Assembly (NCBI GenBank): GCA_038373885.1
Contig: JAWZYV010012530.1
Coordinates: forward strand, 806,001-870,000
DNA: 64,000 nucleotides
Direction of reading: 5' to 3'
DNA from: Cheiracanthium punctorium
Lineage: Eukaryota; Arthropoda; Arachnida; Araneae; Cheiracanthiidae
Each line of letters starts with the position of its first letter. The first letter of the stretch is position 1. A model generated the notes under the pieces. It saw nothing but the letters and a program-made list of their open reading frames with translations. It was not told the origin of the DNA and did no database searches. Shown here in pieces: positions 48,155-59,100 of this stretch. Position numbers and translations under genes: made by a program.

Positions 48155-49140
48155 AATCATTAAAAGTATATATATTTTTCATGTATGCAAAAGTACCTTG
48201 AATGTTTTTGACCTAAAAATTTTAATTTGAACAATTATCTAGACTGGTAATTTCGAATTTCACTCATGTTTTTAAGTTGAATTAATTATTCTAAGCGTCA
48301 TTACTATTTATATTGACTAATTATACATATAATAAGTGATGAATTTTACAATGGAAAACTAAACTGAAAATGTTATTAAATTAGAGTGTTTCGCTTTCTT
48401 TCAGAAATTCAAACAAAACTTGTCTGTAATTAAATTTTAACACAAAAGAAATAGTAGAAAATTCGGTATTGAGAGCATCATCAATATAAAATAAACTCTA
48501 TTTTTAAACAGCTTCAGTCTCATGATTATTATTTGGAGATTTTTAAATGCTTGTTCAATAGATTAAATTATAAACGTTATAATTAGAACCTTTACAAAAA
48601 ACAAAATTACACGAATATACATGTTTGCGCAAAAAATGTAAATGTTTACTACAGGTATATACTGTATACACTCGTTTCTTCGAATGAGATTAATAATATA
48701 TAGGTAACAAATTAAGAGGAATGGAATTAAAGTTTTTGATTTAATATAATTAATAAAAAACACATACTAATCTTTTGCAAACATTTTCCCTAGGTACTAA
48801 TTTTGCTTACTTATATGCTTACATTGCATTAAAAAGCGATGAAATGGGACATGCGGAAAAATGCTTTACCCTAATTAATAGGCGAAGAGAAACGTCTTAC
48901 AATTGTCGTATGTTTCAGCTATTACTTTAATGAGGATTAAGCCTCTCTTTGAACATCCTTAATTTGGTAACACACATTATTTAATTTTCAGAGTTTTCAA
49001 GTAATTTGATTAAGGAGTTAGAAAATAATAGCCTTTTTTTCTTAAGGTTTTGTAATAGGTGGGACTGCCGATTTCTTTCAAAAATAAAAATAGAATTACT
49101 GCAGTTTTATGACTAATTTAAATTTTTGTGATTACCAAGC
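48155..49140. other. AT-rich intergenic DNA, nothing recognised
   Basis: No coding potential or repeat boundary seen. Confidence 0.5.
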
Positions 49141-50586
49141 TGTGATGGAGATCACATATCTAATTTTAATAATCATTTACTTGGTCTTTCTTTAATTTAA
49201 TCAATCCAAAATCAAGAATTCTAAATCTTTTCTATTCTTTTTTTTCTGCCATTTCGGCTTTTAAATCTGTATATTTGCTTTTACCGTATGCATTATTCTT
49301 AATTGTTTATTTCCAAATTATATAACGATGTTAATTGCTTAAGGTATTTTAAATTATTAAATTGCGTTGTTGCGGTTAGAGATCCAGGTTCGATGCACTT
49401 AGTTCCAATAAAAAGACATTGAATACTTAAACTATTTTATTTAAAAGATACTTTTGAAGCATTAAGTTCTTACAACGGCAGGTGGTGGCTCAGCGAAATA
49501 AAAAATACGTCCTATATGGACAGTGAAATTAAGATGGAATGATTTAAAAATTACGCAGTGTTCCCAACTATCAAAACTTTTTCTCCCTAAAGCTCCACCA
49601 AAAACACCTAAAATCCCTTCAATTATTGCGAAATTCCCCTAAAAAAATTCTCCCCCCCCCTCCCTGTTTCCCTAGTCTTGGAATATTTTTGATAATATTT
49701 TTTCTTATCTGTAGCTTTGGGCATTTTAATTAATTGCTTGCTGATACACGAACAAATCAAAAACGTAAAGAATAATGAATAATGATCAACGTATATTTAG
49801 TAAACATAACCACAGTATAACCACAAATTCTCATAAGTATGTTATATTTGTGGTTAACACAGGTAATCACCATAGTGACAATCACTTTTATTCAACTCTG
49901 CACTCTTAGTAACCGTACTAGATGTCACTAAGCCGCTATGTCAGAAATGAATGTGATTGGCTAGATTTGGTTATTACCGAGCCTATAACATCACATCTTC
50001 ATATTTTTAAGTAAAAAAAAAAAAGAAAATTCGAAGTTAAAAACCCCTTGAAAATACCCCTAAAAATATAACACCCCTAAAAAAAAACCCCATTCGACTC
50101 TTTTAACCCCTAAATTTGGGGGGAAAACCCCTATGTTAGCAACCCTGAATTACGCCAGCAGAGAATTACACATTGGCGAGAACAACAACTTGGCTGAGAT
50201 AAATAACGCCAATCCCAGAGCAACCATAAAAGTTAATCCAATAAAATTACAATGACGAAATCGCGAGCAACTAATTTTAAAGATGAGGCAGGGCAACAGA
50301 AAATAACTTACGCCAGCAGGATGCCAATAGGGGAAGCAAAAAATGTTCGTTGTAATTGCAAACGGACGTAATATAATCTATTTTTAGCTCAGAACGCCGC
50401 CACCAGGTCTGATGTAGAGAAATAAACAATTAAGAATAATGCATACGGGAAAAGCGAATATACAGATTTAAAAGCCGAAATGGCAGAAAAAAGAGAAAAG
50501 ATTTAGAATTCTTGATTTTGGATTGATTAAATTAAAGAAAGACAAAGTAAATGATTATTAAAATTAGATATGTAATCTCCATCACA
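49141..50586. mobile_element. Long-TIR element, 1.45 kb
   Basis: Arms 49141-49313 and 50419-50586 are inverted copies of about 170 bp (TGTGATGGAG...AGAATTCTAAATC...GCATTATTCTTAATTG). The interior has no transposase. It includes a possible nested palindromic insert at about 49553-50155, bounded by TTACGC...TTCCCAAC and GTTAGCAACCCTGAATTACGCC-like ends. Confidence 0.65.
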
Positions 50587-50940
50587 CAAGCAATCGCCAG
50601 TACGGTATGAATTTGTCATTAAATTTCAGGAATCAGGCAAGAAGAAAAGAAAAAGCCAATTTCGAATATGAATTAGGGTGGTGCTTATTTTACACGTTAT
50701 CTTATGAAGGGCTCTCTCATTTTGCCGAAACCGAATGTGAACCGTGTTTCGGGAACTTCTTTTCTACATCTTCAGAGCTTAAAAGAGCTAGAAAAATATA
50801 AATGGCGGTTTAGCTACAGAAACCCTAAACCGTCCATTTATTATAACCTCTTCGGTTACTTTTTTCTAAGTCACATGTTTAGCAAGTGATTCCTATATTA
50901 TCGAGCCCACACGTTCGGCATACTTTTTACTTCCTTGTAC

Positions 50941-51175
50941 AGGCCGACCGAGTTGTATGGTGAGTATAGCATCGTATTCCGGTTTCGGGTTCAACTCCTG
51001 CCGGCCGGGGTTCGATTCCCTACTGTGCGTGGTTGTCATTGTGTCCGTCCCTTCATAGGGGGTAACACTGACCGCCCACTGGGTGCCTCCATAATAAAAT
51101 GGTCACACCTTCGGGCTGTTGTAAGGGACAATGCCCAATCGGCAAGTTCCCGCCCGTTATTAAAAAAAAAAAAAA
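50941..51175 (+). mobile_element. tRNA-derived SINE, family 2, plus copy
   Basis: Flanked by ACTTCCTTGTAC at 50929-50940 and 51176-51187. Begins AGGCCGACCGAGTTGTATGG (A-box region), has GGGGTTCGATTCCC (B-box), then GTCCGTCCCTTCATAGGGGG, and ends in a 15-base A-tail. Same family as the minus copy at 23731-23945, with a longer tail. Confidence 0.85.
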
Positions 51176-51639
51176 ACTTCCTTGTACGAAGCATAAGGAA
51201 GTAATGTGATCGCGAAAAATTTCGGCAGTCAGATTTCGACTACCACTAAATTTCCTTTTAAGAATTTCTGCTATGAATCGCATCGTACGCATGCATGCAC
51301 GCTCATATAAATGCATGTATAATTCATTTTCATTGTGCACGTCACGTACGTACGTATACACGTCACGTACGTAACTCGCATATCTGAAAAACTTTTCGTC
51401 GTAGAATGTTGAAACTTTATATTTAGGATTGTTGTAACATCTATCAGTGCTGTGCACCTCCCCTTTCGCCTACATTCGACTGGATAGTTTATGTATAGGT
51501 CCGCTCAAAAGATTTTAGATACATTACGCTCTATGGGCAGAAATTCATTAAAGCGTATTTTAGAGGTATTAGGCTGTTTCAAACGATTCAGAATTGATAT
51601 ATGTTGTTAAGGGTTACAAAATGAATATGAGGCGTATTC

Positions 51640-52150
51640 GGAAAGTAAGTTCCGTTTTGGAAAAAAATTAGTAAAAAATTTTTTTCACGCCAATCTTATT
51701 TTTACATGAAAGAGGATGCCTTAAACTATTTTTCCGCATAGTTTCCGCCAGTGTTCAACCACTTGTCGCTGCGGGTTACCAGCTTTTCTATACCTTCTTC
51801 ATAGAAACTTCCCGCCAATGACGATGACCACGACTACGGCGTTCAATTCAAAACAAACGTAGAGGAATGCTCAGTAAAGGAATTGTGTTGCTCCATGACA
51901 ATGCTTGACCTCACACTGCTGGTGACAGTCAAAAGATGATTCGACAGTTTCGTTGGGAGCAGGTCGATCGCCCGCCGTACAGCCTAGACTTGGTGCTGTC
52001 GACTACCACTAGCTCCTGGACACGAAGCGCGAGCAAGGCAGCAAGCTCTTTGACTCCGACGATGGAATGATAAATGTTGTGAGGTCATGGTTATCGTCAT
52101 TGGCGGGAAGTTTCTATGAAGAAGGTATAGAAAAGCTGGTACCCTCTCCG
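51640..52150. pseudogene. Rearranged mariner transposase fragment
   Basis: The plus strand from about 51840 reads IVLLHDNA*PHTAGDSQK, then RQFRWEQVDRPPYSLDL and later SWLSSLAGSFYEEGIEKLV, the catalytic and C-terminal part of a mariner transposase. It has a stop in the DNARPH motif (CGA to TGA) and a frame loss. The final part is also present inverted at 51766-51830 beside a mariner-like end (GGCGTATTCGGAAAGTAAGT), so the copy is internally inverted and deleted. It sits inside copy 1 of the ACTTCCTTGTAC family. Confidence 0.7.
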
Positions 52151-52953
52151 ACAAGATCTCCGACAAGTACCCTCTCCGAATTTCAACACACGGGTCAATG
52201 GCAACTTTATAGACATACATCCGTTTCAAGAAAAATACCGTCCTACCATATAGTTAGGTAATAGTCCGATAACGGTCATCTGCCTTCCTCAAAAATTACG
52301 CCAAAAGTCACCAAGCTTGGTGACTTCTGGTGACCGTATGTATGTATGTAACGCGCACACCTGGAAAACCATTAGTCGTAGTATGTTGAAATTTCAAATA
52401 TAAGATTGTTATAACATCTAGTTCTGCATCTCGATTTTTGGTTCCAATCTACAGGAGAGTTTATTTACAGGACCACCCAAAAAAATTTCAATGCATTAAT
52501 GCCTACGGACATCTTCAATATATTATGTCTGTAGTCAGTCATTGTTTGGACCATGTCCGAAATCTCGCTATTTGTCATCGACCTTGGCAAGTTCTGCCGA
52601 AATATCGCCAATTTTAACGCCAAAAATAACTACGTATTTCGCATTACTCTAAAACTTTCAACCGTTGAAAGTTGAAATTTTGTAATTAGAACTATTGTAA
52701 CATCTAATTGCGCATCTCTTTTTTGATCGCAAACAACTGAGTAATTTATTTACAGGGTCACCCAAATGACTTTAAATGCATTATGGTGCATGGATAGATT
52801 CAATTCATTCAAAGTTTGTGGTCAATTACTACTTTGGCTAGCCCCAAAATCTAGCAAACTATCTCAAGGTTGTAGGCTTTTGAGTTTTGGCGGAATATCG
52901 CCCAATTACGTGTCAAAAACAAATCATTCAAAATGAACCCAGCTTGGCGATAT

Positions 52954-53283
52954 GTTTGTTTGTTTTTTTTTTCCAGGAGAGGACACAACTCGCATCACTG
53001 AATGTGTCGCACACATGTGTGCATCACTGAATGTGCTCGCATCACTGAATATATGTCCTTCCCGGAATTTCCCGCCACAATTTGGAACCTCATCAGAAGG
53101 TGGGGGGCTTCTGAATATTGGAACCCCTCGGAAACCGCTAGCGACCGCCGAGAGGACTTTCGGAACCACGGATTTAACGTGCACGTACACCGCATGTACA
53201 CGGTGGTCTTTAGTGGTACGCCGTTATCGAACCCGCAACCTTCCGGTTACGAGTCCAACGCCTTAACCACTGGGCTACCACGG
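52954..53283 (-). mobile_element. tRNA-derived SINE, family 3
   Basis: Flanked by CCCAGCTTGGCGATAT at 52938-52953 and 53284-53299, a 16-bp target duplication. Copies 2 and 3 of the host repeat show the empty site. Read on the minus strand it starts GCCGTGGTAGCCCAGTGGTT (A-box TAGCCCAGTGG), has an anticodon-loop-like ACTCGTAA, suggesting a threonine-type tRNA origin, and GCGGGTTCGATAAC (B-box). It ends in an A-rich tail with AAAC units. Confidence 0.85.
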
Positions 53284-53810
53284 CCCAGCTTGGCGATATC
53301 GGAAATATTTGGCTTGGAATCGCTAAACCTTAGTATTACTGCAGTATTTTATCTCTTTCAAACAAAATAAGTTTAGATGAAGTGCGCCGAAAATATTTTT
53401 GATTTAATAGACGCGCAAGGAAGTCATGTGGTGTCCCCATCAGATTTTTACTTAAGCTAAGCAATTTCATTACGTTCTGGACCAGGGGCGGCCCGACACG
53501 GTAAGCAACGTAAGCATCGCATTGGGGTACTATATTCGGACTGACGACATCTCGAACTGAAAATTGGAGGAAAACTTTATCTGGAGCATAAAAGGGGCCA
53601 CCTTTTTATGCTTGCAGGTTGAAGCCTCCTAACCTAGGGCTGACACTGTTCTCCATACTTCACTTATGGTAATCTAAGGATACGCTTTTTTTGTCACTGT
53701 CAGAGTCCCGCGTGATGACTAGTTTATCTTATCCTTCGATATTCCAAATTCACTGTCGCATGGAATCGTCCTTCAGAAGTGCCTGTCTTTCCAAAATGCA
53801 CAATTCATAT

Positions 53811-55251
53811 TTTTACTTCCTTGTACTTCGCTTCCTTGTACGAAGTACAAGGAAGTAATGTGATTGCGAAAAATTTCGGGATCCAGATTAATTTACTTTT
53901 AAGAGTTTTTGCATGACATCTCATCGTACGTATGTATGTATGTTCCGTATAAATGCATGTACATGTACAACCCATTTAGACGAACAACCAGCAGTCCATT
54001 TTGACCAGTTTTTCCCTGACGTCTGTACATGCGTATGTACGTACTTACGTAAGTATATATGTAACTCGCGTATCTCAGAATCTATTGGTCGTGAATGTCG
54101 TAATTCTTATATTTAGACTTGTTGTAACATCTAGTTGGGCTAGCATGTTTTTACTTCCATTTGTCATCGACCCTTTTTGGTTTCAATCGACTGGATAGTT
54201 TATTGACAGGGCCACCCAAAAGATTTTAAATGCATTACGGTCTATGAGCAGAAATTCATTAAAGCGTATTTTACAGGTATTAGGCTATTTTAAACGAATC
54301 AAAAGTGATATATGTTGTTAAGGATCACAAAATGAATATCTCCATTGAAAATAATGTCATTATCACTTTCTCTCTTCTATAGGAACAATAAAAAAAATTC
54401 CAACACATTACGTTCAATGGCAGTTTTAGAGACATGCATCCGTTTCAAGCACAATACCGTCCCATAATATACTTAGGTATTGGTCCGACCACGGTCATGT
54501 ACGTTCCAAAAAAATTATGACTTTTGGTGTATATATGCATGTATGTATGTAACGCGCACATCCGAAAAACTATTAGTTGTAGAATGTTGAAATTTCATAT
54601 ATAAGATTGCTGTAATATCTAGTTGAGCATCTTGATTTTTGGTTCCAATCAACTGGAGAGTTTATTTACAGGACCACCCAAAAGAATTTCAATACATTAA
54701 TGCTTATGGACATCTTCAATATATTATGTCTGTAGTCAGTCATTGTTTGGTCCATGTCCGAAATCTCGCCATTTGTCATCGATTTTGTGAAGTTTTGCCG
54801 AAATACCGGCACTTTTAACTTCAAAAATAATTACGTATTTCGCATTACTCTAAAACTTAACCGTTGAATGTGAAATTTTATGTTTAGAACTATTATAACA
54901 TCTAATTGCGCATCTCCTTTTTGATGGTAAACAACTGAGTAATTTATTTAGAGGGTCACCCCAAAGTCTATGATGAATCACTATTTTGTCTTTGATCAAA
55001 ATCTTGCTAACTGTCTCAAGTTTATCGTCTTTTGGCGAAATAGCGCCCAATTAAGTGTCAAAAACAAGTCTTTCAAGTTGAACCCAGGTTGGCGATATCT
55101 CAAATATTTGGCTAGAAAACCGGGCTAAACCTTAGTGTGTTACTGGAGTATTTTATCTCTTTCAAACAAAATGAATTTAGATGAAGTGCGCCGAAAATAT
55201 TTTTGACTTAATGGACGTGCAAGGAAGTCGTGGTGTCCACATAAGATTTTT
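53811..55251 (+). mobile_element. ACTTCCTTGTAC family, copy 2
   Basis: Begins with the hairpin CTTCCTTGTAC-GAA-GTACAAGGAAG (53831-53855) and ends near GTGCAAGGAAGTCGTGGTGT. Most of its length aligns with copy 1, minus the insertions. It contains no recognisable coding sequence. Many short ATG frames arise from TGTA/CGTA-rich segments. Confidence 0.65.
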
Positions 55252-55550
55252 TGCTTTCGTTTTCTAAATTTTATGTTTGATCTCCTGGTTCCAATAAGAG
55301 GTTAGAGAGGGCATAGCCTTCACAGGTATTATTCTATTGTCCAGAGCTGGCTAGGGTGGAGGGATCTGTGCTACTACGCCAAGCGCCATTTCCAGGGAGG
55401 TACAAAAAACCTTGCAGTATAATAAATATGAAGAGTGTAGATGCATAAGTTACATTGTCTATTTTTATGGGATCGATTTATTCATATCATTGTGTTTGTC
55501 TTTTTAAAGCGAATCGGACTATGACAGTGATTTGGAATATATGAAGGATT
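55252..55550. other. Spacer between inverted family copies, with a short coding-like end
   Basis: The plus strand from the acceptor-like TTTTTAAAG reads C + ESDYDSDLEYMKDS and TAA at 55551, directly followed by an A-run. It could be the last exon or 3' end of a retrocopy, or chance. No upstream exon identified. Confidence 0.2.
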
Positions 55551-55984
55551 CGTAAAAAAAAAAATCTGATGTGTCCAACACATGACTTCCTTGCACGTCC
55601 ATTAGATCAAAAATATTTTCGACGCACTTCCTCTAAACTTATTTGTTTGAAAGAGATAAAATATCAATAATAGTAAGGTTTAGCGATTTCTAGCCAAATA
55701 TTTCGATATCGCCAAGCTGAGTTCAATTTGAAAGATTTCCTTCTGACACTTTATTTGGCGATATTTCACCAAAAGCCGACAAACTTGAGATAGTCTGCGA
55801 GATTTTGGGGATAGCCAAAGTAGTCATTGACCACAGACTTTCATTTAATTGAATGCATCCATACACCTCAATGTATTTAAAGTCATTTGGTTCACCCTGT
55901 AAATAAATTCTCAGTCGATTGCTGTCAAAAAAGATATTGAAAACAGTTAGATATTACAATAGTTCTAAAAAATACGAAATAATT

Positions 55985-56250
55985 TTTGGCGCCAAATTTG
56001 GCGATATTTCGGCGAAACTCGTCAATGTCGACGACATTTGGCGAGATTTTAAGCATGAACCAAACAATGACAGATTATCGCCAAATTTGGCGATATTTCT
56101 CCAAAACTCGCCAAGAACGATGACAAATGGCGATACTGTGGGCATGGACCAAATGACTGACTATCGCCAAATTTGGCGATATTTCACCAAAACTCGCCAA
56201 GGTCGAGGACAGACGGCGAGATTTTGGGAATGTACCAAACAATGACTGTC
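55985..56250. repeat. Three units of about 85 bp, each with a CGCCAAATTTGGCG palindrome
   Basis: CGCCAAATTTGGCGATATTT occurs near 55990, 56080 and 56164, each followed by AAACTCG and a GGCGA... block. The palindromic core is unchanged while flanks vary. Confidence 0.7.
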
Positions 56251-56440
56251 TACAGTTGTATTATATTGAAGATGTCCATAGACATTAAAGTACTGAAATT
56301 CTTTTCGGTGGTCCTGTAAATAAACTCTCCAGTAGATTGGAACCAAAAATCGAGATGCACAACTAGATGTTACAAAATCCTTTATATGAAATTTAATAAT
56401 AGTTTTTAAGATTTGAGAGTTAAATATGCACACACGTACA

Positions 56441-56470
56441 CCAAAAGTCGCCAAGCTTGGCGACTTTTGG
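56441..56470. repeat. Perfect 30-bp palindrome
   Basis: CCAAAAGTCGCCAAG is followed directly by its exact complement. The corresponding site in copy 1 (52301-52330) has CCAAAAGTCACCAAG with matching change on the other side. Confidence 0.85.
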
Positions 56471-56733
56471 CATAGTTCTTGAGGGAGGCACGTGACCGTG
56501 GTAGGACCATTACCTAACTTATGTGGTAGGACGGTATTGTGCTTGAAATGGATGAATGCCCCTAAAATTGATATTGACCGTAATGTATTGGAAATCTTTT
56601 GAGTGTTCCTGTAGCAGAACTATAAATGATAAAGACACTTTTTTAAATGGAGAAATTCATTTTCTAACTCTTTACAGCATATATCACTTCTGAGTCGTTT
56701 GAAATAGCCCAATACCTCTAAAAAACGCTTTGA

Positions 56734-57425
56734 TGAATTTCGGCCCATAGAGCGTAATGTATTTCGAATCTTTTGGGCGGTTCTGTAGATAAACTATCCA
56801 GTCGAATGGAACCGAAAGGGGAGGTGCACAACTAGATGTTACAACAATCCTAAATATAAAGTTTCAACATTCTACGCCTAATAGTTTTTGAGTTAGGCGA
56901 GTTTAATGAATTTCGGCCCATTGAGCGTAATGTATTTCGAATGTTTTGGACAGTCCTGTAGATAAACTATCCAGTCGAATGGAACCAAAAGGGGAGGTGC
57001 ACAACTAGATTTTACATCTATCCAAAATATGAAGTTTCGACATTCTACGCCTAATAGCTTTTGAGTTAGGCGAGTTTAATGAATTTCGGCCCATTGAGCG
57101 TAATGTATTTCGAATGTTTTGGACAGTCCTGTAGATAAACTATCCAGTCGAATGGAACCAAAAGGGGAGGTGCACAACTAGATGTTACAACTATCCAAAA
57201 TATGAAGTTTCGACATTCTACGCCTAATAGCTTTTGAGTTAGGCGAGTTTAATGAATTTCGGCCCATAGAGCGTAATGTATTTCGAATCTTTTGGGCGGT
57301 CCTGTACATAAACTATCCATTCGATTGCCACCAAAAGGGGAGGTGCACAACTAGATCATAGAACAATCTAAATATCAAATCTCAACATTCTAAGACCAAT
57401 AGTTTTTGAGATATGCGAGTTACAT
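56734..57425. repeat. Four tandem units of 173 bp
   Basis: Units start at GAATTTCGGCCCAT near 56734, 56908, 57081 and 57254. The middle units are nearly identical, so amplification is recent. Copies 1 and 2 of the family contain this block once. Confidence 0.8.
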
Positions 57426-57456
57426 ACATACGTACGTACGTACGTACGTACGTACA
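57421..57456. repeat. (ACGT)n / (ACAT)n microsatellite
   Basis: TACATACATACG followed by about six ACGT units. The same tetranucleotide is scattered in copies 1 and 2. Confidence 0.85.
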
Positions 57457-57689
57457 GACGGCATGGAAAAACTGGCCACAGTAGACTCGCCGCTGGTCAA
57501 AATGAGTTGCAGACGCGTTAATATGATCGTGCATGCTAGCCTACGATGACATGCATCGAAAAAATTTTTTTAATTAAATTTAGATGTAGTCAAAATCGGT
57601 TTTTTTGTCGAAATTTGGCCCCCAAAATTTTTCGGGATCAGGTTACTTCCTTATACTACGTACAAGGAAGTAAAAAGAAACACTTTCAG

Positions 57690-58830
57690 ATTTTAAGTAC
57701 GCACTAAAGTGCTATATATTAAAAGCGTATCATAATTTATGCGTCGTCCCTATTTTTCTTCCTCATTCCGTTAAGTTGGAAAGTGTATCATCATTCATTA
57801 ACTTGCCGCATTTTTCTTTCTTCTTTCATAAAACCCATCTTTGGAATCGAAATCTATCTTAAAACTGCCTACTAAAACTATTTTACAATCTTCGCCATGT
57901 ATATTAAAACTATACTTCACCGTTTTAAATATAATTTCGAATGTGCATCATAATCCATGAGTGTGCCGTGTTTGTCTTTCTTGGGTTGATTCCTACTTTA
58001 ACATCCCGACTCTCGCCGAGGTGGCGATAATTAAACATTTGCAGTTACCATGACGAATTTTTGTATTGATCTGGTAATCGTAATTTAGAATTAAAATGGC
58101 GATTTGGAACAACATGTAAGTACAGCATTCCGTTACATTTTTATTTATTTTGGGTTGCCAATTAATGTAGTTTTAGTAATTAAGTATCTTCAAATTCCTT
58201 AAACAGTGCGTTTATCCCTAATTTGTTCACTTGAGTTTTCATTGTGTTCTTTTGGGAGCGTTGAAACTTGTGCATAACTTCTAGAGACACATGACTGCAA
58301 GCCAAAGTGCGGGGATTTTTTAGGTTGGCGAGAGTGGGGGCGTTAAAATAGGAATCAACTCTTTCTTGTACCATAAAACATATTTTTGGAATCGAAATCT
58401 ATCTTAAAATCGCCAACTGAAACTGTTTTACAATCCTAGCCAGGCATATTCGAGCTATGGGCATATACCAACTATATCGTGTAGAGATTTTAAATACTGT
58501 TTGGAATGGACATCATAATTCATCAATGTACCGTGTTTTCCTATTTTGTTCCATAAAACATTTCTTCGGAATAGAAATCTATATTAAAATCACCTACCAA
58601 AACGGTTTAACAATTTTCGCCAGGCATAGTAAAATTATACTTCACTTTTATAAATAACATTTGGAAAGTGTATCATAATCTATGAGTGTACCGTATTTGT
58701 CTTCTCTGTTCTATAAAACACTTCTTTGAAATTGAAATCTATTTTAAAATCGCCTACTGAAACTATTTTACAATACTTTCCAGGCGTTTTTTAAGTATAC
58801 TCGTAATATATTTAAAATAAATTGTCGCGG
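57690..58830. repeat. Dispersed repeat related to PKD2 intron 4, with internal iterations
   Basis: Matches 32640-33350. The block 'CATAAAACA...TTTGGAATCGAAATCTAT...AAAATCGCCTAC...ACTGTTTTACAAT' recurs four times (about 57830, 58370, 58550, 58715). No coding sequence. Confidence 0.65.
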
Positions 58831-59058
58831 TTTGACACCAAGTTTAGCGATCAATCATCAAAAATTGCAAACCTTGTGTAACTTTCAACACTTTATTAAT
58901 GCCCTCCTTCTCCACGTTATCTGGCAAACACATTTGAAAATATCTTTACCGTGACAAGTCATATCTACAAAACGTGTCGACAAGATCGCGTAGACAAAAT
59001 AGCGTAGACGAAAATGCTCAGACAAAATTCTCGTACTTAACGAAATAGCATCCTAGTG

Positions 59059-59100
<42 letters not shown>

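Larger units (their letters stand above)
50929..53450 (+). mobile_element. ACTTCCTTGTAC family, copy 1 (with two SINEs and a mariner insertion)
   Basis: Begins ACTTCCTTGTAC with GAAGCATAAGGAAGT directly after the SINE, which folds as a terminal hairpin. Ends near GCGCAAGGAAGTCATGTGG. The body matches copies 2 and 3, for example 'GAAAAATTTCGG', 'AGTTTATTTACAGGACCACC' and 'GAATTTCAATACATTA'-type blocks. No ORF. It is broken by a SINE at 50941, a rearranged mariner at 51640-52150 and a SINE at 52954. Confidence 0.6.
55551..57676 (-). mobile_element. ACTTCCTTGTAC family, copy 3 (inverted)
   Basis: Reverse orientation to copies 1 and 2: ACTTCCTTGCACGTCCATTA near 55585 is the inner end, and GTACAAGGAAGT at 57658-57671 with its hairpin partner is the outer end. 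It includes the 84-bp repeats at 55985-56250, a 30-bp palindrome at 56441-56470 and four 173-bp tandem units at 56734-57425. Confidence 0.65.

Noticed and set aside
47831..48160. ORFs on both strands of the foldback element
   Set aside because: Long palindromic arms give similar frames on both strands; composition is that of the repeat, not of a protein.
53195..53283. Possible functional tRNA gene
   Set aside because: The A- and B-box-like parts are present but the acceptor stem does not close, and the unit is followed by a SINE body, A-rich tail and target duplication.
52952..53370. Overlapping ORFs of about 100 codons
   Set aside because: They lie in a tRNA-derived SINE and its flanks; the A-tail, target duplication and A/B boxes explain the sequence.
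55985..56250. CRISPR-like array of palindromic repeats
   Set aside because: Only three diverged units with 70-base variable parts related to each other, in a eukaryotic mobile element.
59062..59095. Long A-run as a retrogene tail
   Set aside because: No transcript-like sequence or target duplication was found beside it.
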